Assembly (NCBI GenBank): GCA_019136515.1
Contig: JAGVUB010000169.1
Coordinates: 1-37,943, forward strand
Source: Verrucomicrobiota bacterium
GTDB lineage: Bacteria > Verrucomicrobiota > Verrucomicrobiia > Opitutales > Opitutaceae
Reading direction: 5' to 3'
DNA length: 37,943 bases
In this document: positions 1 through 13,235 of the stretch, one piece after another
Numbering within the stretch: position 1 is the first letter of the stretch
Layout: each line of letters begins with the position of its first letter
Notes under the pieces: model-generated
Databases searched by the model: none
Told to the model about the DNA's origin: nothing
What the model saw: only the letters and a program-made list of their open reading frames with translations
Made by a program: the position numbers and the translations under genes

Positions 1-41
1 GGGGCTCCCTTCAGGGGGATCATCCATCCCTTGCAACGTCC

Positions 42-386
42 TCAGTCCAACTCCAACCTCCAACCACCCCGCCAAACTATCTCTGAATACCCTCCAGCGA
101 AGGGGGACAGGTCACGGTCAAGGACTCGACCTCTACCTTGGGTAGAGGTCGACGGGGAGAAGGGGCAGGAGGTGGAGTGTTCGCACAACAGGAATCCGGT
201 GGGCATGCCGGTGAGTTCGCTGACGAGGCGAAGAAGATGGAGCGAGGGAAGCCGTCGCCCGGTCTCCCAATGGCTCCATGTTGTGGGACCGACGCCGAGC
301 ATGCGCGCCGCGCACTCTTGGGTGAGGCCGTTGGCGTGGCGCCAGCGGATCAGGTGTGCACCGAGGGGGAAGGGCGGGGCGCGCAT
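42..386 (-). CDS. Small XRE-family helix-turn-helix regulator
   Basis: The protein (114 aa from the ATG at 386) has a Cro/CI-type helix-turn-helix at about residues 11-59: LIRWRHANGLTQ, then CAARMLGVGPTTWSHWETG, then a third helix rich in Leu. The core LTQ...LGV...WxxWETG is the usual XRE signature, so it should bind DNA; target and ligand are unknown. In-frame ATGs at 446 and 527 would add 20 or 47 residues of Pro/Arg-rich sequence that looks non-coding, so I chose the start closest to the domain; no Shine-Dalgarno site helps. The C-terminal ~50 residues resemble no domain, and 126-152 inside them is a perfect 12-bp stem-loop, so the tail may be read-through into a former intergenic repeat. 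It lies downstream of the PTS EIIA gene on the same strand, about 230 bp away. The family call is firm; start and tail are uncertain. Confidence 0.7.
   Translation of the reverse strand: MRAPPFPLGAHLIRWRHANGLTQECAARMLGVGPTTWSHWETGRRLPSLHLLRLVSELTGMPTGFLLCEHSTSCPFSPSTSTQGRGRVLDRDLSPFAGGYSEIVWRGGWRLELD
126..152. repeat. Perfect 12-bp stem-loop inside the XRE gene tail
   Basis: TCGACCTCTACC (126-137) pairs with GGTAGAGGTCGA (141-152) around a TTG loop. The CTACC/GGTAG edge resembles the edge of other REP-like hairpins in this window. It sits in the 3' third of the XRE regulator frame. Confidence 0.6.
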
Positions 387-615
387 GTGTGTGGGGGGGC
401 GTCGCACCGGGACTCGCGGGGCGGATCGGGGGACTTCCCGGTGCATTGACGCCGCACCATCCGCAGGGGCGTCCGCTTGGCAAGGCCGCGGATCCACTTT
501 TCGGGAACGCGCGTCGGCCGGCGCCAAGGCCGGCGGCCCCTCGCAGGGCGCGTGCCGGGGCGCGGAAACGCGGGAAAACGCGGGCCGGAGGGCCCGTGCC
601 GCAGGGGGGCGGTGC

Positions 616-1092
616 TCAGGCGGCGCCGAGGAGGCGGGCCTCGGCCTCGACCAGCGGGCGGATGAATTCCTCGGGGGTCTGCGCGGTCATGAGGGCGTCG
701 CGTACGGCGGCGTCCTTCAGGACGCGGCAGAGCGCGCCGACGAGGGCGAGGTATTCGCCGGGTTGCGACTTCGGGGTGGCGACGACGAAGATGAGGCGGA
801 CGGTCTGCTGGCAGTTCTCGAAATAGACGCCGGCGGGGCTGCGGCCGATGGCCAGCACGATGGCTTGGGCGTGGTCGGTGCGGGCGTGGGGCAGGGCGAT
901 CTCGTTGCCGATGCAGGTGGGGTCGAGGCGTTCGCGGGCGAGCAGCTCGTTGTAGAAATGCGGGTAGTTGGTGATGTCCGGGTGCCCCTCGAGCAGGCGG
1001 GCGACCTCGTTGATCGCAGCGGTGCGTTTGGTCTGCTGCACAGTGAGGAGGATGCGGGAGGGATGCAGCAGTTGGGCGAGGCGGACGGGCAT
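616..1092 (-). CDS. PTS EIIA domain protein, fructose/mannitol/Ntr type
   Basis: A single EIIA-type-2 domain of 158 aa. The active-site signature D-P-T-C-I-G-N-E-I-A-L-P-H-A is intact, and the phosphorylated histidine would be His69 counted from the ATG at 1092. The protein would accept phosphate from HPr or a PTS-Ntr chain in the cytoplasm. No EIIB, EIIC, HPr or EI is nearby, so a regulatory role (EIIA-Ntr-like) is more likely than sugar uptake; that is inference. An upstream in-frame ATG at 1167 would add 25 residues, but family members normally begin just before the sequence MPVRLAQLLHPSRI, so 1092 is preferred. It follows the hybrid kinase gene on the same strand after 126 bp. Confidence 0.85.
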   Translation of the reverse strand: MPVRLAQLLHPSRILLTVQQTKRTAAINEVARLLEGHPDITNYPHFYNELLARERLDPTCIGNEIALPHARTDHAQAIVLAIGRSPAGVYFENCQQTVRLIFVVATPKSQPGEYLALVGALCRVLKDAAVRDALMTAQTPEEFIRPLVEAEARLLGAA

Positions 1093-1218
1093 ACGCGTAT
1101 TTCGGCTCGGCGGGAATTGATCTGAAGGGACGCCCACGAAATCTTCGCGGTCCGGGAGGCGAAGCAAGGCCGGAGATGCGGCCGCGGCGAGAATTCCGCG
1201 GGCGGGGCGTGGCGCGGT

Positions 1219-3612
1219 TCAGAGGGCGGGGCCGCGGACCTGTTGCAGGGCGCGGTAACCGCGGGTGAGCACCTCGACGAGCTCGCTCGCCCGGAACGGC
1301 TTGAAGAGGCAGTCGTTCATGCCGGAGGCGAGCAGTGTGCTGCGGGTGTTGGGGCCGCTCATGGCCGTGAAGGCGACGATCCAGGGAACGGCCGGGTGCT
1401 CGGAGTTGCGGCGGATGTGGCGGGTGGCCTCGCGGCCATCGAGGCCGGGCATGCCGATGTCCATGAACACGAGATCGAACTCCTCGCGGCGGGCCCGATC
1501 GAAGGCGTTGCGCCCGTCGGTGGCCACGGCGGTGGCGTAGCCGAGGCGATCGAGCATGAGGCAGAGGCCGCGCTGGTTCACGGCGTCGTCGTCGACGACG
1601 AGGATCCGCAAGGGCATGCGCCGGCCGAGGGTGCCGTCGAACTCCGCGCCGGCGACGGGGCAGGGCGGCTGGTCCGCCGGGGCGGAGCCGAAGACCTGCA
1701 GGAGCAGGATCTTGAGGTGGCTCGGCTTGACCGGTTTGGCGAGGAAGGTGGTGTGCCCGGTGGGCGAACGGCTGCCGTTGGAGTCGAGCAGGAACAGGGG
1801 CAGGGTCTCGCGACCGGGAATGGAGTGGATCGTCTCCGCGATCTCGAGACCGTCGCGTGCGCCCAGCTGGCGGTCGATCACGACGACGTCGCAGCCGGTG
1901 GGGCTGCGCAGGAGGGCGAGGGCGGCGGCCGGGCGCTCGACTTCGCAGAGGGTCAGGCCCCACCAGCGGCACATGGCGGAGAGGATGTGCCGCAGGGTGG
2001 CGTTCTCGCTCAGGACGATGGCGCGGCGGCCGGCGAGCGCGGCCTCGGGGGAGGCGTGCGGGGGCGGCGGGGCATCGCTGGGAACCTCCACCGGGATGGT
2101 GAAATGGAAGGTGGAGCCGCGGGCGACCTCGCTCTCGACCCACATGCGGCCGCGCATCAGCTCGGTGAGCCGGTGGGCGATGGCCAGGCCCAGGCCGGTG
2201 CCGCCGAAGCGGCGGGTGGTCGTGGCGGAGTCGACCTGCGAGAACGGCTTGAAGAGGCGGTCCATCCGGTCGGCGGGGATGCCGATGCCGGTGTCGCGGA
2301 CGACGAAATGGAGATGGGGGGGCTGCGTGGTGGCGCGTTGGACACCGACGAAGACCTCGCCGGCGGTGGTGAACTTGAGCGCGTTGCCGACGAGGTTGAA
2401 GAGGATCTGCTGCAGGCGGACGGCGTCGCCGAGGAAGAGGCTGGGGACGTCGGGATCGATGAGGAAGCCGAGCTCGAGGTGTTTCTCGACGGCCTGGGGG
2501 GCGCAGAGATCGAGCACGATCTCGACCACGGAGCGCAGGTCGACCGGGGCGTGCTCGAGTTCGACGCGGCCGGCCTCGATCTTGGAGTAGTCGAGCACGT
2601 CGTTGATCACGGCCAGGAGGGTCTCGCCGCAGGAGCCGATGGTGCGGATGTATTCGCGTTGTTCGGCCGTGAGGTCGGTGGCGGCGAGGAGCTGGGCCAT
2701 GCCGAGCACGCCGTTCATCGGGGTGCGGATCTCATGGCTCATGACGGCGAGGAAAGCGCTCTTGGCGTGGGCGGCGGCCTCGGCGGCGCGGGTCTCCTCC
2801 TCGGCGGTGCGGATGGCGCGCTGCAGCCGGTGGTTGAGCTCGTCGGCCTTGGCCTTTTCGGCGCGCAGGCGGTCGGAGGCCTCGAGGGCGCGGCCTTCCG
2901 CGAGGGCGGCGGAGCGGCGCAGCCGGTAGGTGAGCCAGCCGATGAGCAGCGACAGGCCGAGGATGCCGGAGATGGCGGCGAGCGCGACCTGCCGGAAGGT
3001 GGCCAGACGTTGTGCGAGGTCGTGGGCCCACATGTCGACGCCGACGACACCCACGAACTCGCCACGGGAATTGTAGAACGGAGCGAACGCGCTCATGTAG
3101 GTACGCACGCGTTCGGGTACCGGCCGACTATCGGCGCGGGCGCGCTGCTCCATGAGTGACTGGCGCAGGGCGGAGTCCTGGCCTTCGTAGAGCACGCCGA
3201 TGAGCGGCGGGGGATCGGTGTCGTCGGGTGGCCGCACGAAGTAGGCGGTGTCGAGGATGAAGGCGATCTGGCCGTCGTGCAGGGTGGCGGTGTAGACGTA
3301 GATGAGATCCTGGGTGGCGCGCTGCAGCTTGAGCAGCGGCTCGAGCGCGCGGAGATGCTGGGGCGAACCGCTCTGCTCGGGGGAAACCAATGTCTCGTGG
3401 AGGTCGCCATCGATTTGGACGGCGGCGGCCTTGGCCAGCTGTACCAGCTCGGTGCGGACGGACTCGATCTGGGCCCGGCGGGCGTAGGAGTAGGTGTAGG
3501 CGAGCACCCCGCAGGCGACGAGCAGCACGACGGTGGCCACGAGAAGGCCCTCGCGCGCCGGGTGGATCTGGCGTTGGGGATGTGTGAGCACCGGGGTAGA
3601 AGTCCCATCCAT
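1219..3612 (-). CDS. Membrane-bound hybrid histidine kinase with two receiver domains
   Basis: From the ATG at 3612 the product is 797 aa. In order: TM1 (about 22-44), an extracytoplasmic sensor region of ~165 residues that may be a Cache/PAS-like fold, TM2 (about 209-231), a charged coiled coil, HisKA with [11 protein letters not shown] (phospho-His293), and HATPase_c with N box [10 protein letters not shown]1 DTGIGIP and G2 GGTGLGLAI. Receiver 1 (about 528-642) keeps Asp580 and a Lys-Pro but lacks the paired acidic residues (it reads VLSENATLR), so it looks degenerate. Receiver 2 (about 667-786) is canonical: VVDDD, phospho-Asp718, KPF. It should autophosphorylate on an external signal and relay internally; no partner regulator is adjacent. 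A frame extending to 3804 would add 64 low-complexity residues, so the start just before TM1 was chosen. It lies downstream of gyrA but behind a terminator, so is probably separately transcribed. Confidence 0.9.
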   Translation of the reverse strand: MDGTSTPVLTHPQRQIHPAREGLLVATVVLLVACGVLAYTYSYARRAQIESVRTELVQLAKAAAVQIDGDLHETLVSPEQSGSPQHLRALEPLLKLQRATQDLIYVYTATLHDGQIAFILDTAYFVRPPDDTDPPPLIGVLYEGQDSALRQSLMEQRARADSRPVPERVRTYMSAFAPFYNSRGEFVGVVGVDMWAHDLAQRLATFRQVALAAISGILGLSLLIGWLTYRLRRSAALAEGRALEASDRLRAEKAKADELNHRLQRAIRTAEEETRAAEAAAHAKSAFLAVMSHEIRTPMNGVLGMAQLLAATDLTAEQREYIRTIGSCGETLLAVINDVLDYSKIEAGRVELEHAPVDLRSVVEIVLDLCAPQAVEKHLELGFLIDPDVPSLFLGDAVRLQQILFNLVGNALKFTTAGEVFVGVQRATTQPPHLHFVVRDTGIGIPADRMDRLFKPFSQVDSATTTRRFGGTGLGLAIAHRLTELMRGRMWVESEVARGSTFHFTIPVEVPSDAPPPPHASPEAALAGRRAIVLSENATLRHILSAMCRWWGLTLCEVERPAAALALLRSPTGCDVVVIDRQLGARDGLEIAETIHSIPGRETLPLFLLDSNGSRSPTGHTTFLAKPVKPSHLKILLLQVFGSAPADQPPCPVAGAEFDGTLGRRMPLRILVVDDDAVNQRGLCLMLDRLGYATAVATDGRNAFDRARREEFDLVFMDIGMPGLDGREATRHIRRNSEHPAVPWIVAFTAMSGPNTRSTLLASGMNDCLFKPFRASELVEVLTRGYRALQQVRGPAL

Positions 3613-3802
3613 AACCGGTGCAGGGAATGCCGTGACGGCGGGAGGCAGGCAAGCGCGCGGTGCAGGCGCCGGGGCTGGCGTTTGGAACCGCGCCAGGCTG
3701 GAAGCACTGTGATCAAGCCTTCGACACCGGCCGGTGGTGGTCCGATGCCCACGCGGAGAATTCGGGCCGGAGCGTGAGGCCGCACTCTGGATGTGGGGAC
3801 AC

Positions 3803-3830
3803 AAAAAACCCGCCGGAGACGGCGGGTTTT
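3803..3830 (-). terminator. Intrinsic terminator of gyrA
   Basis: Read on the minus strand, AAAACCCGCC (3830-3821) pairs with GGCGGGTTTT (3814-3805) across a 6-nt loop, and the strand ends in six consecutive T (3808-3803). It begins about 38 bp past the gyrA stop codon. This is the only textbook Rho-independent terminator I recognise in the window. Confidence 0.9.
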
Positions 3831-3867
3831 CGGACAGCGGGGAACCGGGCGGGAGGCGCTGCGGGGA

Positions 3868-6459
<2,592 letters not shown>

Positions 6460-6467
6460 GATGGGAA

Positions 6468-6495
6468 GGCGAGAGACGAAAGGGGAGGAGGCGAG
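6468..6495. repeat. Degenerate heptamer run just upstream of gyrA
   Basis: Read on the plus strand: GGCGAGA, GACGAAA, GGGGAGG, AGGCGAG in a row. The unit GGCGAGA is the same heptamer that is perfectly repeated at 27671-27691. The run starts 8 bp before the gyrA GTG, where a ribosome binding site would lie. Confidence 0.45.
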
Positions 6496-6507
6496 GGGGC
6501 GGGAGGC

Positions 6508-6533
6508 GGCCGGCGCGGAGCGCCGGCCCTACC
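6508..6533. repeat. REP-like hairpin between gyrB and gyrA
   Basis: GGCCGGCGC (6508-6516) pairs perfectly with GCGCCGGCC (6520-6528) over a GGA loop, followed by CTACC. Read on the minus strand it is GGTAG followed by the stem, the same head as other hairpins here. It begins 2 bp after the gyrB stop codon. Confidence 0.75.
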
Positions 6534-6535
6534 AA

Positions 6536-9299
<2,764 letters not shown>

Positions 9300-9713
9300 G
9301 TGAAACTTTCGGTAAAGGTCGAATACGCCTGTCGGGTGCTTGCGCACATGGCCCGGATGCATGCCAAGGGTGAGCTGGCCCACATCGAGGCGATGGCCGA
9401 GGAAGAGGCCGTTCCGCCGAACTACATGGTGCAGATTTTGGGTGAGCTGCGGGAGGGCGGGTTGATTACCAGCCGGCGTGGCAAACAGGGCGGCTACAAG
9501 CTGGCCCGCCAGCCCGAGTTGATCACGCTTTTCGACATTGTCCGGCTCATCGATGGGGCGATGCTCGAGTTTGGTTCCGGCAAGCAGGGCCAGTCCGGGC
9601 GCCGCGTGGCGGCCGCGTGGGGCGAGGTGCGCGACGCGATGGAAGCACAGGCACGGACGATCACCCTCGACAAGCTCGCGCTGTCCGGCGCCGAGCCGAT
9701 GTACTACATCTGA
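9300..9713 (+). CDS. Rrf2-family transcriptional regulator lacking the Fe-S cysteines
   Basis: 137 aa with the Rrf2 winged-helix pattern: MKLSVKVEYACRVLAHMA, then AEEEAVPPNYMVQILGELREGGLITSRRGK in register, then the wing GKQGGYKLARQPELITLFDIVRLIDG. The start is a GTG that gives the usual family N-terminus. Members that bind an iron-sulfur cluster, such as IscR or NsrR, carry three cysteines in the region before the last helix; here the only cysteine is Cys11, so redox or NO sensing by a cluster is unlikely. It is divergent from gyrB and convergent with the next gene. Its target is unknown. Confidence 0.9.
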   Translation: MKLSVKVEYACRVLAHMARMHAKGELAHIEAMAEEEAVPPNYMVQILGELREGGLITSRRGKQGGYKLARQPELITLFDIVRLIDGAMLEFGSGKQGQSGRRVAAAWGEVRDAMEAQARTITLDKLALSGAEPMYYI

Positions 9714-9806
9714 GCGCGCGGCGTCCCGGGGCCGGCGGTGTCATACGTGGCGGGCGGGCCGACTTGCGGGGTGCGGACAAGTGGAGCGGAACACCGCCGG
9801 TGTCGC

Positions 9807-10697
9807 TCAGCTTGGGTCACCGGGGCTTTGTTTTCGGCGTTCGACGAGGGCGAGGATGCCGCTGCGGGTCTTCGGATCCTGCCAGGCGCGCTCCATCGCC
9901 GCGTCGGGCCCGGCGAGGGCCCACGGGGCAAGGCGCTGGAGCGCGTAGAGCAAGTCGACGCGCTCGTCATCGCTCATGCCCGCGAAGGGGGCCGCATTGG
10001 GCAGGTGCTGCACGAGTTTGCCGATCCGCTGCGCCAGCGTGCTCTCCGTCTCGCCGAGCGACACCAGGAGTTGGCTGCCGTCGCGAAACCGCAGGACGAG
10101 CTGGTGCGCGGTGCCCACCTTCACCCCGTGGGTGCGCATCGTTGCATCCTGCCGGTAGTACCAGACCAGGTCGCCCAACTCGCGTAGGTCGGCCTGCAGG
10201 GTGCAGCCGTAGTAGAACCAGCCCGAGCCGAGCCGGATCGTGGAATGATGGCGGTACTTTCCGGTGGTGGACCAGTTGCCGATGAAAGGAAGGCCGAAGC
10301 GGATGGGGGCGCGGACGATCCAGCCTTCGTCGAGTTTGGCCTCCACCTCCTCGAGGGCCACACCCGCCGGCGAGCGCGCGAGCGTCCGCGCCAACGGATG
10401 CGCGCCGAGGCTCATGGAGCGGCGAAGTGCGCGGCCGAGGCTGAACACTCCGCCCGCCGCCAGGACGCCGGGGATGAGCGGCACCGGCCACCAGCGCCCG
10501 GGCCGGGCAGGGGCGGGCGTCTTCTGCGCCGGGCGGCGCGCGCCGGAGTCCTCCCCGGCGGGGTTGACAAGGCGTCTCCAATACGGCCGCTCCAGCGCGA
10601 CGGTCCAGAGGGCGGCGAGCGCGAACAGCAGCAGGCCGAGCCGGGCGAGGTTGCGGTTGAGGCGGCGGATCTCGTTGGCGAAGTAGCCGGTGATCAT
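9807..10697 (-). CDS. Two-TM protein of unknown function
   Basis: 296 aa from the ATG at 10697. I do not recognise the family with confidence. Two hydrophobic segments are seen: residues ~15-33 (LARLGLLLFALAALWTVAL) and ~75-97 (PVPLIPGVLAAGGVFSLGRAL). The rest looks like a soluble cytoplasmic domain with many aromatics (GNWSTTGKYRHHSTIRLGSG, GDLVWYYRQ), a strand-rich centre and a C-terminal helical part ending RRKQSPGDPS. The layout, with a tryptophan-marked W-Y-Y strand followed by a 'V.LRFRDGSQL' strand, loosely recalls small PH-like membrane proteins of the DUF6709 type; that is a guess. An open frame continues to 10940 but is Pro/Arg-rich and lacks a domain. Convergent with the Rrf2 gene. 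Confidence 0.75.
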   Translation of the reverse strand: MITGYFANEIRRLNRNLARLGLLLFALAALWTVALERPYWRRLVNPAGEDSGARRPAQKTPAPARPGRWWPVPLIPGVLAAGGVFSLGRALRRSMSLGAHPLARTLARSPAGVALEEVEAKLDEGWIVRAPIRFGLPFIGNWSTTGKYRHHSTIRLGSGWFYYGCTLQADLRELGDLVWYYRQDATMRTHGVKVGTAHQLVLRFRDGSQLLVSLGETESTLAQRIGKLVQHLPNAAPFAGMSDDERVDLLYALQRLAPWALAGPDAAMERAWQDPKTRSGILALVERRKQSPGDPS

Positions 10698-10973
10698 GTG
10701 ATGTGGTGCGCGGAGTCGTCTGGCGGGCCGCTGCGCGCCGTTCCGGCCCTCGTGCGGTCGGTCCGTAACGGGTACGCAGCGTGGGCAGCAGACCGCGGAT
10801 CCGTCGCACGGACAATCCCGGCCGGACGAACGGGCCGGTGGCGCGCTCGGCGGGCTCCATGGCCGGTCATCGGCCCGTGTGGCCTCGATGGCGACTCGCG
10901 CAACGGATCGGTCCCGGCGCCGATCCGAAGGACCGCCCATGCACCCGCGGTCGGCGATCCCGGCCCGCGGGCA

Positions 10974-11966
10974 TCACGCCGCGCGCAGGCGCGCCAAGGC
11001 GATCGCGCAGGCGACCGCGGCCGCCCCGCCGAGCAGGGAACGCGCCTTTGGCTTGTCGTTCTCGAGCCACCAGCTGAACGGGATGATTGTGATCGGGCAT
11101 AGCGCCACGATCGGCAGCACGATGCCGCTGGGGGTCGTGGCCAGCGCCCACTGGTAGCAGGCGACGCCGACCACCGGACCGCACAGCGCGGCGGCGAGCA
11201 GGCCGAGGTTGAAACGGCGGGAACGCAGGCCGGTGGAAAGCGCGCTCCACGGACGCTCGTCCACCCGGTGGCGCAGCCACCACCACGCCGCCGCGCCGCA
11301 GACCAAGCCGCCGAGGATGCGCTGGAAGGCCGCGGTGCCGCCGTCGATGGACACGCCCGAGGCGAGCGAGAGCGCGTAGGCCTTGCGGCTGATCACGGCG
11401 CCGAGCCCCTGGCCGAGAGCGGCGAACACGCCGAACGCGATGCCGCTCCAGAGCGTGGCGCGCAGGATCTGAGGGTTGTCCTTGGGCAGGAGCGCGAGCG
11501 AGACGCCGGCGAGCACACCGGCGGCGCAGAGCAGCTGCGGCAGGGTGAGCGTGGTGCCGAGCCAGAGCCACTCGATCACGATCGCCAACGGCGCGGCCAG
11601 GCACTGCGTGAGCAGGATCGTCAGCCGCGAGCCGATGCGCGCGAGGGCGAAATAGAGCGTGATGTCGCCCAGCCCGAACCCGATGACTCCGCTCAGCAAG
11701 TACCAGCCGAACCCGGCGCCCGCCGTGCCGTGGCCCAGGGTGAACGCCCACGCCGCGAGCAGGGCGGTCGCGAGCAGCAGCCGGCTGAAGTTGGCCAGGG
11801 TGCTCCCGAGTTCGACGACCAACTTCCGCGCGAAGATCGCACTGAACGACCAGAGGACGGTGGTGAGGAAGGCGAAGAGCACGGAGGAATTGCGGAGCGC
11901 GGAATCGGCCGAGCGCGGACGCCCGGGAAGTGCGGCAGGATCGGGCAGTCCGGCCCGGCTGCTCAA
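10974..11966 (-). CDS. EamA-type drug/metabolite transporter
   Basis: About 330 aa with ten predicted hydrophobic helices arranged as two EamA halves. The first starts with FLTTVLWSFSAIFARKL, the second near LWSGIAFGVFAALGQGLGAVI. The last helices read ALATTPSGIVLPIVALCPITIIPFSWW, typical of the family, where export of small metabolites or amino acids across the inner membrane is usual; the substrate here is not predictable. The frame opens with TTG at 11966; a GTG at 11882, nearer the first helix, is an alternative start, and no Shine-Dalgarno site decides between them. It lies 87 bp downstream of the exported protein gene on the same strand. Confidence 0.88.
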   Translation of the reverse strand: MSSRAGLPDPAALPGRPRSADSALRNSSVLFAFLTTVLWSFSAIFARKLVVELGSTLANFSRLLLATALLAAWAFTLGHGTAGAGFGWYLLSGVIGFGLGDITLYFALARIGSRLTILLTQCLAAPLAIVIEWLWLGTTLTLPQLLCAAGVLAGVSLALLPKDNPQILRATLWSGIAFGVFAALGQGLGAVISRKAYALSLASGVSIDGGTAAFQRILGGLVCGAAAWWWLRHRVDERPWSALSTGLRSRRFNLGLLAAALCGPVVGVACYQWALATTPSGIVLPIVALCPITIIPFSWWLENDKPKARSLLGGAAAVACAIALARLRAA

Positions 11967-12053
11967 ACGGGAAACCGCGGCGGCGGAAATGCGAGATCGT
12001 GTCGAGGTCGGGGCACGGTCCCGCGCGCTGCCGTTTCCGGCGCCGGCCTCGGC

Positions 12054-13097
12054 TCAGGGCTCGACGGACGGCGAGCGCTGGTAGCCGGAGACGTGGAGCT
12101 TGGGATCCCGGTTTGGGTCCCAGTGATCGTCGTCGCTGTAGAACTGCTCGCCGCCGGCGTTGGTCCAGCGGTGCTTCCATTGGTTGGAGCCGTACTCCTT
12201 CTCGCCGGTGAACGGGTTCCGGTAGCACTCCTGGTCGGTGAGCGTGAGGTACTCCTGGCGGTTGATCTGGGCCATCGTCTCGGCGCGGTTGCGCGCGATC
12301 TGCGCATCGACCTCGGCGAGGCGGCGCAGGGTGTCGGCCGCCACGCCGCCGCGGTGGATCTGGCCGGCGGCCTCGCCCTGGAACCAGAGCGGGTTGAGCG
12401 CGAAGGAGTTCACGACGACCTTCGCCACGCGACCGTAGGCTTCGTATTCGTCGACCGGTGCGCGGGCGACGATGGTGAACGGGTTGCTCCACAGGCCGGT
12501 GCCCATGAGCTCGTAGCCCTCGAGCGCGACGAAGAGCAGCTCGCGGTAACGTACGCCTCCCTCGGTGTAGGTGACGGTGAGCATCGTGGCGTCGGCCACG
12601 TAGCGGGCACCCTGCGAGAGCACCGCCCGCGCGACGGGGAGCTGGCGCAGGGCGGCGACGGAGTCGGGGCGCGGCTGCGTCTTCTCGATCCGGACGTCGC
12701 CGGCCTTCGGGTGCAGGGAGGGGAAGAGCAGGCGTGTGAGGTAGTCGGCGGCCGAGGGCATGGCGACGACGGGCATGCCGTTCCAGTTGCCGTTGAGCAT
12801 GGCGTTGTAGGGCGAGGGCTGGGCGTAGTTGATCTTCGGGAGCCAGCGGATCGCCACGCGGCCCTCGGGCTCGCGCATGACGGCGAAGTCGATCTTGGCC
12901 TCGGTGGCGTTGCCGGAGCCGCCGGCGGCCAGCGGATTCACGCGCACGATGCCGCCGGCAGTCTGCCAACCGCTCGGCACGAGCAGGAGGAACGCGCCCT
13001 CGGTACGGTCGATGTAGCGGGTGAAGGCGACGGGCTCGGCGGCCCGGACGGCGAGGACGGTCATGGCGAGGACGGTGAGGATGAGGAGTCGCTTCAT
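12054..13097 (-). CDS. Exported protein of unknown function
   Basis: 347 aa. The start at 13097 gives a clean Sec signal peptide, MKRLLILTVLAMTVLAVRA, with likely cleavage before AEPVAF. The mature protein has no recognised domain. It opens with a conserved-looking beta-rich part (FTRYIDRTEGAFLLLVPSGWQ; later VTYTEGGVRYRELLFVALEGY, a pattern seen in many proteins that correct a fitted or measured peptide-like beta sheet). It then has a helical segment (AEVDAQIARNRAETMAQINRQEYLTL) and a tail rich in Trp, Tyr and Asp (EKEYGSNQWKHRW, DDDHWDPNRD). It is transcribed divergently from the sensor kinase operon and shares its upstream region, so it could respond to the same operator at 13181-13196, though the -10 pattern points the other way. 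Confidence 0.8.
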   Translation of the reverse strand: MKRLLILTVLAMTVLAVRAAEPVAFTRYIDRTEGAFLLLVPSGWQTAGGIVRVNPLAAGGSGNATEAKIDFAVMREPEGRVAIRWLPKINYAQPSPYNAMLNGNWNGMPVVAMPSAADYLTRLLFPSLHPKAGDVRIEKTQPRPDSVAALRQLPVARAVLSQGARYVADATMLTVTYTEGGVRYRELLFVALEGYELMGTGLWSNPFTIVARAPVDEYEAYGRVAKVVVNSFALNPLWFQGEAAGQIHRGGVAADTLRRLAEVDAQIARNRAETMAQINRQEYLTLTDQECYRNPFTGEKEYGSNQWKHRWTNAGGEQFYSDDDHWDPNRDPKLHVSGYQRSPSVEP

Positions 13098-13180
13098 GGC
13101 GAGGGTGGAAGTTGCACGGCCGGAAACGCCGGCAACCCAAGGACCGATGCCGCCTCCGACGCAAGTGCCGAGCAATCCGC

Positions 13181-13226
13181 TACGCCGACCGGCGTATGGG
13201 CATCGTGCTGGCGTCCGGCGTAAGCT
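13181..13226 (+). promoter_or_regulatory. Operator-promoter 1: palindrome plus -10, sensor operon
   Basis: Palindrome TACGCCGACCGGCGTA at 13181-13196 (7-bp arms, 2-bp centre). After 24 bp comes TAAGCT (13221-13226), a TANNNT -10-like hexamer. The palindrome would sit just upstream of or over the -35 position, as for an activator. Transcription would start near 13233, only a few bases before the ATG at 13236, so the message may be almost leaderless. Two other exact copies lie at 18097 and 25290. Confidence 0.75.
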
Positions 13227-13235
13227 GTCGCCACG

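Noticed and set aside
1093..1100. TACGCGTA palindrome before the PTS EIIA start, as a fourth operator copy
   Set aside because: Only 8 bp and without the CCG-NN-CGG core; the sequence before the start is not followed by a TANNNT box at the right distance.
10698..10973. Additional small gene or operator in the 276-bp gap
   Set aside because: Only a GGATCGG/CCGATCC stem (10905-10926) is seen; open frames here have no domain and Pro/Arg-rich content.
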